Below, piece by piece: positions 34,681 through 47,029 of a DNA stretch of 64,000 nucleotides. The DNA comes from Acanthacorydalis orientalis (Eukaryota > Arthropoda > Insecta > Megaloptera > Corydalidae): positions 5,793,589-5,857,588 of the forward strand of contig CM068322.1 of NCBI GenBank assembly GCA_034766995.1, written 5' to 3'. Within the stretch, counting starts at the first letter, position 1. Every line of letters begins with the position of its first letter. The notes below the pieces were generated by a model. The model was not told the DNA's origin. It saw only the letters and a program-made list of their open reading frames with translations, and searched no databases. The translations under genes were made by a program, and so were the position numbers.

Positions 34681-36558
34681 CTTTTATGAATCATGATAAG
34701 AAAACTGCGATTTTAGAATTTGATGTGTGTATTTAAAAAAAATATAATACTCAATAAATAAATATCGTATAAATTAAATTTGAATTAATTTTAGTTATAT
34801 ATTAACCGCTCACTAAATTTATGTTTTTGTTTTGTTCAAAATATAAATTTTAATAAGAATTGGATGATGTATTGATAACTAGAATATTCAGTTTAAGGAC
34901 AGTTGAAAATACACAATATTGATATATTGACTTTTACAAATAAATTATTTCCTCGTGCTACAAACCAGAAAAAAATCTTATTAGAAATGTTCAATCAATC
35001 ATTAAGGAGGATTTTTTATTATAATTAAAAATTAATTATCAACAATCGTTTATAAAAAAACTAAAATATATCCAAACGTAAAAACAAATAAATGACTAAA
35101 ATATATCTACAAATATTTTATTGCAGACCCTTAACCCCTTACGTAGAAAATAGTTTTAGATGACTATCGGTATCGACGATACCGACGTACCATCTTTGTG
35201 CATTATTTTCAACTTTTTGCGAAATATTCAATTCTAACTAATTACTTAAACCGTATCGAAGTGATTGTTGAAAAACAAAAAAATTATAAAGTGCAGTAAC
35301 ATAAATATGGATTTTGGAAATGGATTTGATAACTAATATAAATACTTAAGAAATAATGAATTTTATAATATCTCAAAAGTATAAAAAAATGGATGGAAAG
35401 CTATTCCTATGATGATAAATTGAAATTAATTTTATAAATTTTGGTATAAAAAATAAACGTTTACAGTCTAGTAATTGACAAGGATTAAAATTCATAAAGT
35501 TAGGATCTAAAATACAAATATTGAGCAAATTAGGGTAAAATTTCAGTCCACTATTTATTTTAATTGCATTTATTTTATATTCATTGTTACTTTCAAAAAG
35601 CATTTTTCAGGTAACGTATATCATTTTTTGAGATTATTCTTTGATAAAAAAATCTTAGGAAGTATCACAAAAGTATGTAGTTTTTAGAAAAAAATAAAAA
35701 TTATTTTAGAATATAGTTGTAAATGAGATGTTTTTGTATTGATACTATTTCAAAGAGTAGGAATAAAAATTAAAATAAAATAATGTACTTTACTGAACAC
35801 AAAAGTGTTGAAATATTTTTTTCTGGATTATGAAAGAGTAGAATTGATCATGGAAAAAAATTGAAAAAACTATAGTCAGTGTTCAACATATAAATGAGTA
35901 GTTTATAATAGGTATTAAACTGTTAGTTGTTATCATCAAACATTTACAATGTTATACTATATACCAATAAAGATACACCATGTCTAAAAAATGTGAAAGA
36001 TTTAGTCACACAATTAATCTAACACTTATAAAAAACTTAGACCTTACAATATATTTTGACTGTGGAAATTACTTCTACGCTGAAACCATATTTTTAATTA
36101 AAACTATTGATATCAAAAATTACATCATTACCTTCTAAATTTCTTTATTAATATTGATTTTACATACAAACAAATGTGTATATTCCTATATACAGAATTA
36201 TTTTACCAAATTCGTTATATTGTCTCTATGCAAATTATAAATGTACGATAACAAATTTTTGCTTCTGTAGCATTTTTTTAAACTATCTATATATTTATAG
36301 GATATTTTATTTTATACCTCCAAATATTATTTTAATCGTATTTATAAATTATTTTATAAAATATGTATTATTATTATTGATAAATATATGACTTGTCTTA
36401 CAGATAAATATTGATTATCTTACGTATAATTATTTAAATTACTATTAATAATAGTATGCCATATCATAAAAATAAATATACAATTTCTCAAAAAAAAATT
36501 GGATATACATGTGTGTTGGTATATATGTTGATCTTTTTGAAATCAATAAACATACTGG
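34681..36558. other. AT-rich sequence, no gene seen
   Basis: GATGACTATCGGTATCGACGATACCGACG around 35160 holds nested short palindromes (GGTATCG-ACGATACC) and is richer in G+C; nothing else is recognised. The frames at 35373-35603 and 36176-36391 are low-complexity. Confidence 0.45.
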
Positions 36559-36770
36559 AGTAAACAAACTTACGCGAAAGTAAATAATAGAAGTTATCGG
36601 TATATAATAAGTTTGTCACTATATAGAGACAATTTCATTACAACATTTTCCATTAAAGAGATTACAAGAATGCAAATATTATTTGTAATAAATCGATCTT
36701 CTTTATAGTGTAAACAAGTAATGCAAAGATTTTATTCGACATTGTATTCCCAAAAAGTAAACAAACTTAC
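36559..36770. mobile_element. 182-bp insert between 15-bp direct repeats
   Basis: AGTAAACAAACTTAC occurs exactly at 36559-36573 and 36756-36770. Exact 15-mers so close together look like a target-site duplication of a target-primed retrotransposition event. The 182 bases in between end in CCCAAAA and have no recognisable A or B box or coding sequence. It could be a SINE or the 3' stub of a LINE; a local duplication is the alternative. Confidence 0.4.
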
Positions 36771-36779
36771 ACATGGTGT

Positions 36780-36785
<6 letters not shown>

Positions 36786-36838
<53 letters not shown>
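36786..36838. repeat. (TA)n microsatellite
   Basis: Uninterrupted TA run of about 53 bases, 15 bases after the direct repeat above. Confidence 0.95.
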
Positions 36839-36840
<2 letters not shown>

Positions 36841-37945
36841 ATATTTATGGAGTAACGACTCACCCTTAAACTCCAGATAGCCAACTAATCACGTATGGAG
36901 TAAATTGTAACTTTCAAAGTGGATAAAATACAAATGCTTATAAACGGCATTATTATTTAAGGAGTTAATGTACAATGAAAATATCATTAAATTCAATTGA
37001 AATAGAAGCAGTTTTATAATAAGCTCTAACAAATAGAGGACGTTTTTTCTGTCTGTAATAGTATTTGATTACATAATTAAAAAGTATACAAAAGTAAAAG
37101 AAAATGAGATTGAAGTTGTCATTAATGCTATTTTTTTATAACTGGACACCTTATAAAAAGTTTTATTAATAAAAATATTGAAAAAAACATATTTTATGAC
37201 ATCATTGATTAAAGACATTCTATTTTCGTAAGAAAACACTAAATAAATATGCAAAAATTCGATAAAATATATTAGATCGAAGTGTATTTATATTATTATT
37301 ATTAAAAAATTGATATAAAGATAAAATATATTTGTTTTATATTTATTTTACAAATTATCTCTCTGACGTGCAAAATTCAAAAAAAATATTAATTCACGAT
37401 AAAGAAATAAATATTTTTATCAAGGAAGTAATATTTATATTCACACTACCATGTTTTGAAAATTTATTTAAAAAAGAAATAAAAAAAATAATCGTTATAA
37501 AAATATTTATTATATTTGGATATAAGAATATAAAGAAAGAATGAATTTAGAAAGTAATATCCTTTTAATACGTTATATTTATAATATCGTTTTAATAGTA
37601 ATATCCTTCTAAAAAGTTTTAAATTAGCACATTTGAATTCAACAGACACGAAATAGAATTTCGCAAATTAATTTCAAATTTTCTTAAAAAAAGTAAACTT
37701 TATCTCATTTTTCAAACAAGCATACATTATAGAAAATATGTAACTATTGATTTAGGTTTTGATTTATCAATTTTATATCATTTAACACTATTTTAATTAA
37801 ATCAAAATATTAAAGTACAAGTCTTATAATACTATTTTTTTACTGTATAGTTATATTTAAAAAATGAAAAGACAAACACAAAAACAGAACTAATAAAAAA
37901 GTCTTAGAACTTTTTTTATGAAATAACTATAACTTTTTCATAGAA
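36839..37945. other. Extremely AT-rich sequence, no gene seen
   Basis: The frames at 37069-37254, 37332-37544 and 37464-37649 are lysine-, isoleucine- and phenylalanine-rich, overlap each other on both strands, and look like chance. Confidence 0.5.
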
Positions 37946-38245
37946 AAGGTAGAGGAAATCTCAACGGGTATCAATCGGCGAAGGATAGTAAACAAGCCCC
38001 AGCACTTTATCCGGCTGATTCGAGTGGATCAGCCGGAAACTAATGCTTTTGTTATTGTTCGAGAAGTATTTCATTATTACGGCGAAACAATTATTTGTAT
38101 TATCAGCTATCCCCCTGGCGACTAAACACACATTTAACCTCTTTACCCCTCATACATATAGATAACGGCAAGATTCCTCAATGACAACAACCACTACTCT
38201 TCAATTATGTTCAACATTTTGTGAACACGTCGGATGTAACACATG
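37946..38245. other. Non-TE island with perfect hairpin
   Basis: About 300 bases markedly richer in G+C than the kilobases on either side (GGTATCAATCGGCGAAGG, CAAGCCCCAGCAC, AGCTATCCCCCTGGCGAC). It contains a perfect 10-bp stem, TCCGGCTGAT at 38010-38019 and ATCAGCCGGA at 38028-38037, with loop TCGAGTGG. No frame longer than about 30 codons and no transposon ends were seen. Candidates are a conserved non-coding element, an exon or a structured RNA. It is bounded downstream by a 105-base TA tract. Confidence 0.4.
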
Positions 38246-38261
38246 ACCTTTACCTTAAGTG

Positions 38262-39404
<1,143 letters not shown>

Positions 39405-40033
39405 TTAGGTTTGTAGGAAAATAAATGCGGTTTTTGTTTTCTGATTTCTATCCTAAATTTTTTTCAATGAAAATGTTATTTTATCGTGTTTATGTTAATA
39501 TTATTTTAAAGTACCTATGTATATATATATTAGTAGTATGTTAATATTATTTTAAAGTTTTTCGATTCCTATTTTCGGGTTATATAGACTTTGGTTTTAT
39601 TATTAATTTTGCTTCAATTTGGACTATTATATTAAAGCTGGAAAAGAAACAAATAAAATCAATTTTTTGTATGAGCTGAAAACGGGTGGTAAAGTAGCAT
39701 AAACTGCTCGATAACTAAATTATGCATTAGATACTGTGTGCTTTAGGCTCTATTAAGCAGAGTAAGATGCAATGGTGGTTTCAAAAATTTCGTGATGTGG
39801 ACGAGAGACTTTAAGATGAAGAAGGTCGCGGTAGTCCTTCTTCAGTTCATAACGGCCAACTGAAGGGCATTATTTGAATCAGAACCACGTACAACAAATC
39901 AAGAACTTGCAAAAAGTTAGGTGTTAGTCATCCAACAGTTCTGGGCCACATAAAGTAGTTAGGAAAATCAAAAAAGAGAAAAATATATATGAATTTGGAG
40001 GTCATAAACTACAATTTTTTTCCACCCCAATAA
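39405..40033 (+). mobile_element. Mariner-derived non-autonomous element, copy C
   Basis: The left end is TTAGGTTTGTAGGAAAATAA followed by ATGCGGTTTTTG, with TA immediately outside. The right end reads GGTCATAAACTACAATTTTT and CCACCCCAATA, decayed. The interior translates in pieces as a mariner N-terminus: FLYELKTGGKVA, a QWWFQKF-like block, then the second HTH (GVSHPTVLGH) just before the right end. There are in-frame stops in the first 20 codons. At about 629 bp it is the longest copy of the family and has the same junction between HTH and right terminus as A, B, D and E. Confidence 0.8.
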
Positions 40034-41449
40034 AATTTGCCAATGCAATATCATCTGTGTATGAATCAAAAAATTACATGAAATGTACAAATTTTGAGCA
40101 AATGACTCTTGATATTTTATATTAGGATGGTAATCATGGTTGCATCATTGAGAAAACGACGTCATCACATAAACAATTCGAAAAATTAACGGTATAAATT
40201 GAATCAATACCCAATGCGTGTCCTTTTACTCTTTTATCAACAGATCCAAATTATTTAATTCTAATAACAAGTCATTTTTTTCTTTAGTAATTCTTACAAA
40301 GACTTGGAAGTAAAATTAACGTTTGTTTCAAATCAACAAATTATCAGTGTGGCAACACATTTAACACACGAAAGTATATTTTTGACAGCTGTGGTACAAA
40401 GAGTATCTTAACCACTTCCAAGTTTGTAACAAATTTCAAATTATATCATCTACATGCTGGAAGCTTGATCCAGTTGTAATTATAAAGGAAGAAGGATTAC
40501 TTATGTCACAAGGGCATTTAAGTTGCATCATTTAATTACACCCCGGGGAAGACAACATCGGATAATCAACGATGTGTCATAAGGTGCAGGATTCAGAAGT
40601 TAGCAATGTTTCCAAGTAGTTATCAGATATCATATATTAAGGGATTCCATCTAGGGAAAGGAGAAAATAGTAACCAATTATGTGCCATTTTAGTGTGATA
40701 GCACACATTCATTTAGTAATGAGAAATTTATAAACATTATGTGTTTATATAATGTCAGGTAATTAATTTACAGTGACTAATCGCAGGTATTACATTATAC
40801 TTACTATAAGTTCAATACACAGTCCAGACAATTATCGCAGAAGCAGAGATCACAAAAACTCGAAGGACCAACAGCAGACATTCATTCAGTACACATTTTT
40901 CGAGATAGATTTATCATATATTTTTTCAAGGTCGATTTGTTGTTTGGAAGAGCGCGTCGATAACTAAGGTCATTAGCGCTCGTACATTTTTTCAACTCCA
41001 TGTTTAATGTTTTTTTTAATTTATAAGTTAATGGTAACTTATTTTATCATCAATAATGTTAATTTGTTTTTAATAATTTACTCTACCTTATCAATCTATC
41101 ACTAGCCACTTAATATAAAAATGTTTGCAAAACTAAAAAAATCAAATAAAAGTTTTTGCACCATGACAATATTCTATATTATTGCGGAAGGACATTGTTT
41201 AATGAAAAATAAGATTATATCACAAGAGTGCGCGTCTGTGTTGTGGAAATTTTTTCTGTTCGCGAAAATTAAAATGTCTCTCAAAGGAATACGATTTGAG
41301 AATTTAGTAGATATTCAGAACCCAAAGCAGAAATTAAAGGCGGTTTTCTTCGAGAATTCTTATTGTTGTTTCAGATGTTAAAAACACTTTTTTCATAAAA
41401 TTGTGAAAAAATACTTTATATGAAGTTGTTGTAGATAGATGCAAACCGA
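40034..41449. other. Mixed-composition sequence, no gene recognised
   Basis: From 40100 to 40680 it is less AT-biased and includes readable runs such as THLTHESIFLTAVVQRVS, and later YVTRAFKLHHLITPRGRQHR, which may be an old element or exon. No family was recognised. The frames at 40773-40967 and 41121-41381 are also unassigned. Confidence 0.35.
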
Positions 41450-41565
41450 GTTTCTTGAGATCCCATCGAAATACATATAAATAATAATCAAAATTTATCA
41501 ATAAACATTTTCAGAACATTTTTTATTAGAAAAATTGTTTATGGTTTGTGATACAAAATAATATT
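41450..41565 (+). repeat. Dispersed repeat family R1, copy 6
   Basis: Contains CTTGAGATCCCATCGAAATA, CATATAAATAATAATCAAAA, TTTATCAATAAACATTTTC, ATTGTTTATGGTTTGTGATA and CAAAATAATA; the 3' box is missing. The first block gives the longest 5' extension of the family. Confidence 0.6.
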
Positions 41566-42179
41566 AAAACGGTTTATTATGTTATTATTTATGTATTAAA
41601 AATATGAATTATTAAATAATTCAGAATTTAAAATAAATAATTTCTCCTTACAGTAAATATCATAATCCTAATGCCATTTTTCAAAAGACAATAATTTATA
41701 TTATTATTTTATGTAGAAGTATAAAAAAACATTTTATAATTATTGGCATTAATTCTAATTATGAAAATACTGAAAAGCTATTTAGAAAATATTTAAAGAG
41801 AGGATGATAATGTGATATTTTACTGTATTGAAATAATTAATATTTTTAAATATTAATATTTTTATAATTAAATATTTTTTTACTAGTTTTAAAGTTTATA
41901 AATATAAAACATCAAGCTCACTATTAATTGCTGAAAGCGAAATAGATATATAAATAATAATAATATGAATAAATAATAAGCATATTAATTTATATGTGAA
42001 TATGCTTTCTTTTTTCCAAATAAAAAGAAATTCGAGAATTTATAAAATCAGATAAATTCGAAATAAATTATTATATTTATTGAAAAAATCTCATACACGA
42101 AATAAGCATTTGTAAAAAAGTCAATAAAACTGTCAACGCGTAGCAGTCATTTATTTAATTTTCAAAAGTGAGTGGATAA
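41566..42179. other. AT-rich sequence, no feature recognised
   Basis: Very low G+C, with no TA tract, transposon end or coding signal. Confidence 0.5.
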
Positions 42180-42505
42180 CTGTGTATCTATTAAATCGAC
42201 AAATTTTTGCATGTATTGGCTTTAAACGACTTTGCGCGAATCGAGACCAATATTAAAAGCGTATCACACATTCGTGCCGTGTTGTCTGAAAAATAATTCC
42301 AGCGCGTTTTTCGCGCAATCAACAGTCAATACCCGTACATTTCCAAAAACGTGTGTAATGGAGCATTATAAACACATTCCATATGTTCTACGTGGAATAT
42401 TTTCCATGAAACTGGAAAAGTTGAACAATTTTCGTGTGTGTGTTGAGAGGAGATGCGTATCCTGTAATGCATATATAGTTGATAATACGTTTTTAAATTA
42501 AATTT
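42180..42505 (+). other. G+C-richer island with 89-codon frame, unidentified
   Basis: An 89-codon frame (42232-42501) opens MRESRPILKAYHTFVPCCLK and contains CVERRCVSCNAY near its end. Composition is clearly unlike the flanks, with an inverted repeat GCGCGTTTTTCGCGC at about 42302. I recognise no domain. A conserved non-coding element or a decayed transposon is as likely as a gene. Confidence 0.3.
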
Positions 42506-42684
42506 TAACCGGCACGATTATCATGATTTATTATTTCGTGCAAAACATGTGATTTCTGAACATATTCTTTTCGAATATATCACGAGATGCTAACGTCTCA
42601 ATTAGAATTTACTGAAAGTTTCGCTATATAATAAAATTATGAATTATGTATTTATGTATGTATATGTGTATAATAAGGGTCTGT

Positions 42685-42840
42685 GTAAAATACACTTCTA
42701 GAATTGAGTCTAAATTCACTTTTGTCAATTATTTTCTCACTTTAGAAACCACAAAAAATATTTCGGATAAAAAATGATTACCATTGATTTTTCATTGTTA
42801 TTTTACATAAGATATCATCATCACAGCTTGAAACTATAGA
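42685..42840 (-). repeat. Dispersed repeat family R1, copy 7
   Basis: On the minus strand: GATATCTTATGTAAAATAAC, AATGAAAAATCAATGGTAAT, CATTTTTTATCCGAAATATT, TTTTGTGGTTTCTAAAGTGA, GAAAATAATTGACAAAAGTG and AATTCTAGAAGTGTATTTTA. All motifs are present and in order. Confidence 0.65.
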
Positions 42841-43698
42841 AAAATATGTAACTTGTATTATTTCTTCTATACATGAAAGCTTTGAAATAATTCATTTGTC
42901 CAAAAGTATATTTACATATAGTTGTGATTTAATGATCTTTAAATAAATTTGTTAATGAACAAAACCTATATATGTGTATTTACATATCAATGATCTTTAA
43001 AGCAAAATCAACAATCAACCTAACAAATGAACTTTTTTTAAAAAAAGTAAAAAATATTTATTTTTTAGTTTTTGATAAACGAAGTTCTAAAATTGAATTG
43101 CTTTATTAGTTTAGTAACATATCACAATTTAATCAATAACTTGTTAACGGTAAATAAAAATAATATAATTATTTACTTTTTACAAATAATAAATTCAGTA
43201 CTATTGAATATATATAATACATGAAGATCTTTTGAATTGTTTTGTACACGAACTCATAATTTTTAAAATAAAAGAAGAAGTGAGTTGTACAGATGCGCAA
43301 TGTGTGTATTGAATCATTATGTATAGAGTTCTTCTTTGTTGTACCAATTTGATCTTTTTAATTTGCAGTGGATGTTAATAAATACTACAAGCTACAATAC
43401 TGAAATAGTACACATAAAATTAGCGACATGCAACACTAGAGTATTTATTAAATTGATTTGATATGATTGTATTTTTATATCAACTGAACTTTGCTTTTAC
43501 ATATTTTTTAATGTTTTTCTTAATCTTATTATAAAATGGCTATAGATAGAACTACTAACGATATTAAAGGTGATAAAAATTATAACAAAAAGATTTTATA
43601 GGTTTTTGAAAAGTAATAAAGTGAAATTGACAGGTTGTATCATAATAAAAATTCATTAAATCATAACTGATTTAAGAATTGGATTATATATCGACTAG
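42841..43698. other. AT-rich sequence, possible further R1 scraps
   Basis: AAATAATTCATTTGTCC near 42888 and the region 43140-43290 (TTTTGTACACGAACTCATAA) resemble parts of R1 and its flank at 20793. No gene. Confidence 0.4.
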
Positions 43699-43711
43699 TA
43701 TGTATAACTAA

Positions 43712-44764
43712 GATGCAGAGCTCCTTGAAATGACGGGAGACACCATACCGGCCACCTACCAGTTTGGTAAACGGTGGAGGGTGTCGATATCGTCGCGCGA
43801 GGAGTGGTCCGATAAGAGGGACAGCTTACCCGGTCATGGGGACGTCTGGTATACAGATGGTTCCAGGACGGGGGAGAGGTCTGGAGCGGGATATTACTGC
43901 CGTAGGGACGGGAGGGGTACATTTATCCCTCTTGGACTATATGCTACATGGTTCCAATCCGAGGTCACTGCTATTCTGGAATGCGTCCAGAGATAAGAAG
44001 AACTCGGAGTCAGGGGTAGACGGATTACCATCTGCTCGGATAGTCAGGTAGCACTGAGAGAACTTGCTTCCCATGCCACCACATCAACGTTGGTTTTGGA
44101 ATGCAAGATAGCTCTTGGTAGACTGGCTTTTCAGAACGAGGTTCATCTTCTGTGGGTGCCGGGTTATACGGGCATCCGGGGGAACGAAATAGCGGACAGA
44201 CTGGCCTCCTTAGGAACCAGGTCCGCTGTGGAGGGGCCGGAGCCTTTCGTACGGCTAGCGAGATGCTGGGCCAAGGGAGCTATTCGGGAGGGTGTCGAGT
44301 CAGAACACTCAGAATGATGGATAAAAATTGACAGTTGCCGTCAATCCAGAGTACTCTTAGGCCAGGCCGCAAATAAGGACTTGATCAAGAGAATCTATAT
44401 AAGTGGCAGATCCTTCTCCCGGCTCCTGGTGTCACCGTACACGGGAGACTAGGTTACGACGAACATATACAAGGCCGAAGGACGGACGGGAAATGTAGAT
44501 GGTGTGGGGGAGGGCAACGAGACTCTCATTCACTTTCTCGCGGAATGTCCGGTATGGGTCAATTTAAGGCGATGATGATTTGAGGAGTTTCTCCACATCG
44601 TGGCCGAACTAGGGTCTATAAACTTGGGCAAGCTGACAGGCTTCTGGAAGGAAGCGAGGCTTCCCGAGTAGTTTTGATCAGCCGAGAGAAGACATAATGG
44701 ACTTCGAGTCTAAGTGCCGGGAGGAAAGGTAGCTCTTCCCCCCCTCAAACATAATCTATCTATC
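43712..44764 (+). mobile_element. 5'-truncated non-LTR retrotransposon with RNase H
   Basis: The insertion is bounded by an exact 13-base direct repeat, TATGTATAACTAA, at 43699-43711 and 44765-44777. This is the target-site duplication left by target-primed reverse transcription. The insert is far richer in G+C than its surroundings, starts inside the coding region (no reverse transcriptase or endonuclease) and ends with a short untranslated region and an (ATCT)n tail at about 44751-44766. The encoded fragment is the RNase H and C-terminal part of an I/R1/LOA-type element. The clean duplication and limited decay mark it as one of the younger insertions in the window. Confidence 0.85.
43730..44675 (+). 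pseudogene. LINE polyprotein C-terminus: RNase H and zinc knuckle
   Basis: One reading frame, continued through an in-frame TAA at about 43994, carries all four RNase H signature positions: DVWYTDGSRTGERSGAGYYC (Asp), QSEVTAILECVQR (Glu), ITICSDSQVALRELAS (Asp) and GYTGIRGNEIADRLASLGTR (Asp). After a TGA at about 44315 it goes on with RVLLGQAANKDLIKRIYIS. Two small compensating frameshifts near 44487-44515 hide a KCRWCG block, followed by NETLIHFLAECPVW; together these make the CCHC-like zinc knuckle that ends such proteins. RNase H removes the RNA strand during reverse transcription. Several stops make the copy inactive. It begins after the reverse transcriptase domain, so nothing upstream can be inferred. 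Confidence 0.85.
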
Positions 44765-44829
44765 TATGTATAACTAATATGAATAATTGTAAGTAATTTA
44801 TTTAAAATTAAAATTTAAGGATAAATTTA

Positions 44830-44831
<2 letters not shown>

Positions 44832-44879
<48 letters not shown>
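44832..44879. repeat. (TA)n microsatellite
   Basis: TA run of about 48 bases ending exactly at the left end of a TIR element. Confidence 0.95.
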
Positions 44880-44882
<3 letters not shown>

Positions 44883-45375
44883 GTGTATAAATTAATTCGG
44901 TGCCTTTTTTATAGCAAATGAATGTTTTCAAAAAAATGGAATACATTGCAATCTAAAAATATCCTCCATTACTTTATATAACTTTGCTCGATATGTAGAC
45001 TAACTGAATCCCTTATCGAACAAAATGGTGGCTTTCAATCAATGAAGTCATAATGCATTTTGGGACCTCATCCACTGTCTTAGCATTTTTCGCACATTTT
45101 ATGTCACAACATCTTCCCTCAAAGTTGAACAAATTATTTCCGAAGCTTTGGATGAATTTTTTTCAACTCGAATTCGAAATGAATGCAATATCTAATATGT
45201 TGCTTTCAGACGCTATCGTGTTTTGTGAGGTTATGTCAACTACTTGGAAAAAATACAAATTGTTTTAAATGATATGCTAATCATTTTAAAATTCTAAAAC
45301 AAAGAGAAAATATTTTTATATAAAACACAGTTAGATTTATTTAACTTAAAGTCACCGAAAAATTTTTGCACTTAA
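44879..45375. mobile_element. Tc1/mariner-like TIR element inserted in a TA tract
   Basis: The left end is TTAGGTGTATAAATTAATTC then GGTGCCTTTT; the right end, inverted, is TTAAGTGCAAAAATTTTTCG then GTGACTTT. The two are recognisably the same terminal repeat, with mismatches and one or two gaps. TA tracts lie directly against both ends, so the element appears to have landed in a (TA)n run, which fits a TA-targeting Tc1/mariner element. The 497-base interior has a 71-codon plus-strand frame (45053-45268) without recognisable transposase motifs. It is non-autonomous. Confidence 0.6.
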
Positions 45376-45398
45376 TATATATACTCGTATATACATAT

Positions 45399-45433
<35 letters not shown>

Positions 45434-45459
45434 TGTGCCTATATTTATTTATATATATG

Positions 45460-45531
<72 letters not shown>

Positions 45532-45540
45532 TATATATAA
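45375..45540. repeat. (TA)n-rich microsatellite, compound
   Basis: About 165 bases of TA runs with CA, TG and TTTA interruptions; the pure core is about 45470-45526. It begins exactly where the TIR element ends. Confidence 0.95.
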
Positions 45541-46824
45541 ATATTTATAAAAAATATAAATATGTATATAATTAACTATAAAGGATAAGATCATTTATAC
45601 AAAATTAAATTGTATATTAAAGCCATTTTCAAATGAAGAACTTTATAATTAAAAACCTGCGTAGTCAAGTATGAATACATGTATTATTGTCTTTATATAT
45701 TAAATGTTAATTGTGATATTTACATCACTAGGGTAGCTTGTTATTCTAATAATTTCAGTATTCTATAAAGCTATGTAATATATATAATTAAACCATATAA
45801 AAACATAATATTGAGTTGCTTGATGAGCCGTGCCCCATCAATGATTGTAATTAGATTAATAAATATTATTGTTTGATTAATCATAATAATTTAAGAATAA
45901 TAAAAAAAAATAAGGCTAAAATAAAATTACTCAGAACACAAAAATTACAATCAAAATACATAACGAAGAAACAATATAAATAATGATAATTTTACTTTGT
46001 ATATAAATAACTTAAAATTTAGAACAATAATTAATAATTAAATAAACTATTTTAATATACTAGCGGAATTGTACGTGTTAAAAATATAGATGTATTTAAT
46101 CAGTCAAAGTTCAAAATAATGATATATTTAATAGAATAGAGGATGCGTTCTATAAAAACAATTCTTAAAGTATTTATTATAAAATATGAAATGTGTAACC
46201 TATTATTACATTACTTTATTACTAAGCATTTAAACAAAATAAATACCATTGTACATCATAAAATGATCAGTTCAAAAGTATAAGTTTCATACAAACATTA
46301 ACTCAATCTAATAAATGGTATTAATAATACATCACCTTTAATTCATTTGTACATTAGAGAGTTTTCAGTATTTTAAAATTTTATATTTGATAAACAAAGT
46401 GGAAGTAAATATGACGCTGTGTACAGACATTGTCAGTACACTTAAAGTGTCATATTACCATTGAATTTTTTACAATTGAAAGTGTGTTACTCTGATAAAG
46501 TTTCAATATTAAAAACTAGAAGTATAAATGTGAATGAACAACATCTTGTTATAGTTATTCGCATTTCTGTTGTTTCATCTCTCTTTATGTTATTATGTAT
46601 CAGTTAGCTAATTAAACACGTTTGATTACTCAAATAAGTTACATTGTGTATTCTAACGAATATATTAGTGTTGAAAATATATTAGTAAATAAAATAATTG
46701 GCAATTAAATACTTATTTAGTTTATCTGATGATCATTATATGCGTGTTTATAAGTAAAAATTTGACATACGATTTATACATCGTAAGATAAGCAGCATTT
46801 TTGTTATATTAAATCTATTTGTAT

Positions 46825-46911
<87 letters not shown>

Positions 46912-47029
46912 AAAGATCATGTATTATATAAGTACCAACTTCCTGTAATGATTATTTTATTTTGAAATACAGTACTTTACTTATTTACTTTGATAAAGTT
47001 AAAAAAACATGTTTGTCGAGTTTGAGGTA
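45541..47029. other. AT-rich sequence, no gene seen
   Basis: Only the TA tract at 46827-46909 is recognisable. Confidence 0.5.
46827..46909. repeat. (TA)n microsatellite, long
   Basis: Uninterrupted TA run of about 82 bases. Confidence 0.95.

Noticed and set aside
36559..36770. LTR retrotransposon or solo LTR
   Set aside because: The direct repeats are 15 bases, far too short for LTRs, and there is no TG...CA boundary or primer-binding site.
37069..37649. Three overlapping frames of 61-70 codons on both strands
   Set aside because: Low-complexity K/I/F/Y-rich translations of very AT-rich DNA, overlapping on opposite strands, with no motif.
43695..43922. 75-codon minus-strand frame (MYPSRPYGSNIPLQ...) and the alternate plus frame 43764-44051
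   Set aside because: Shadows of the LINE RNase H frame, which is supported by four catalytic motifs.
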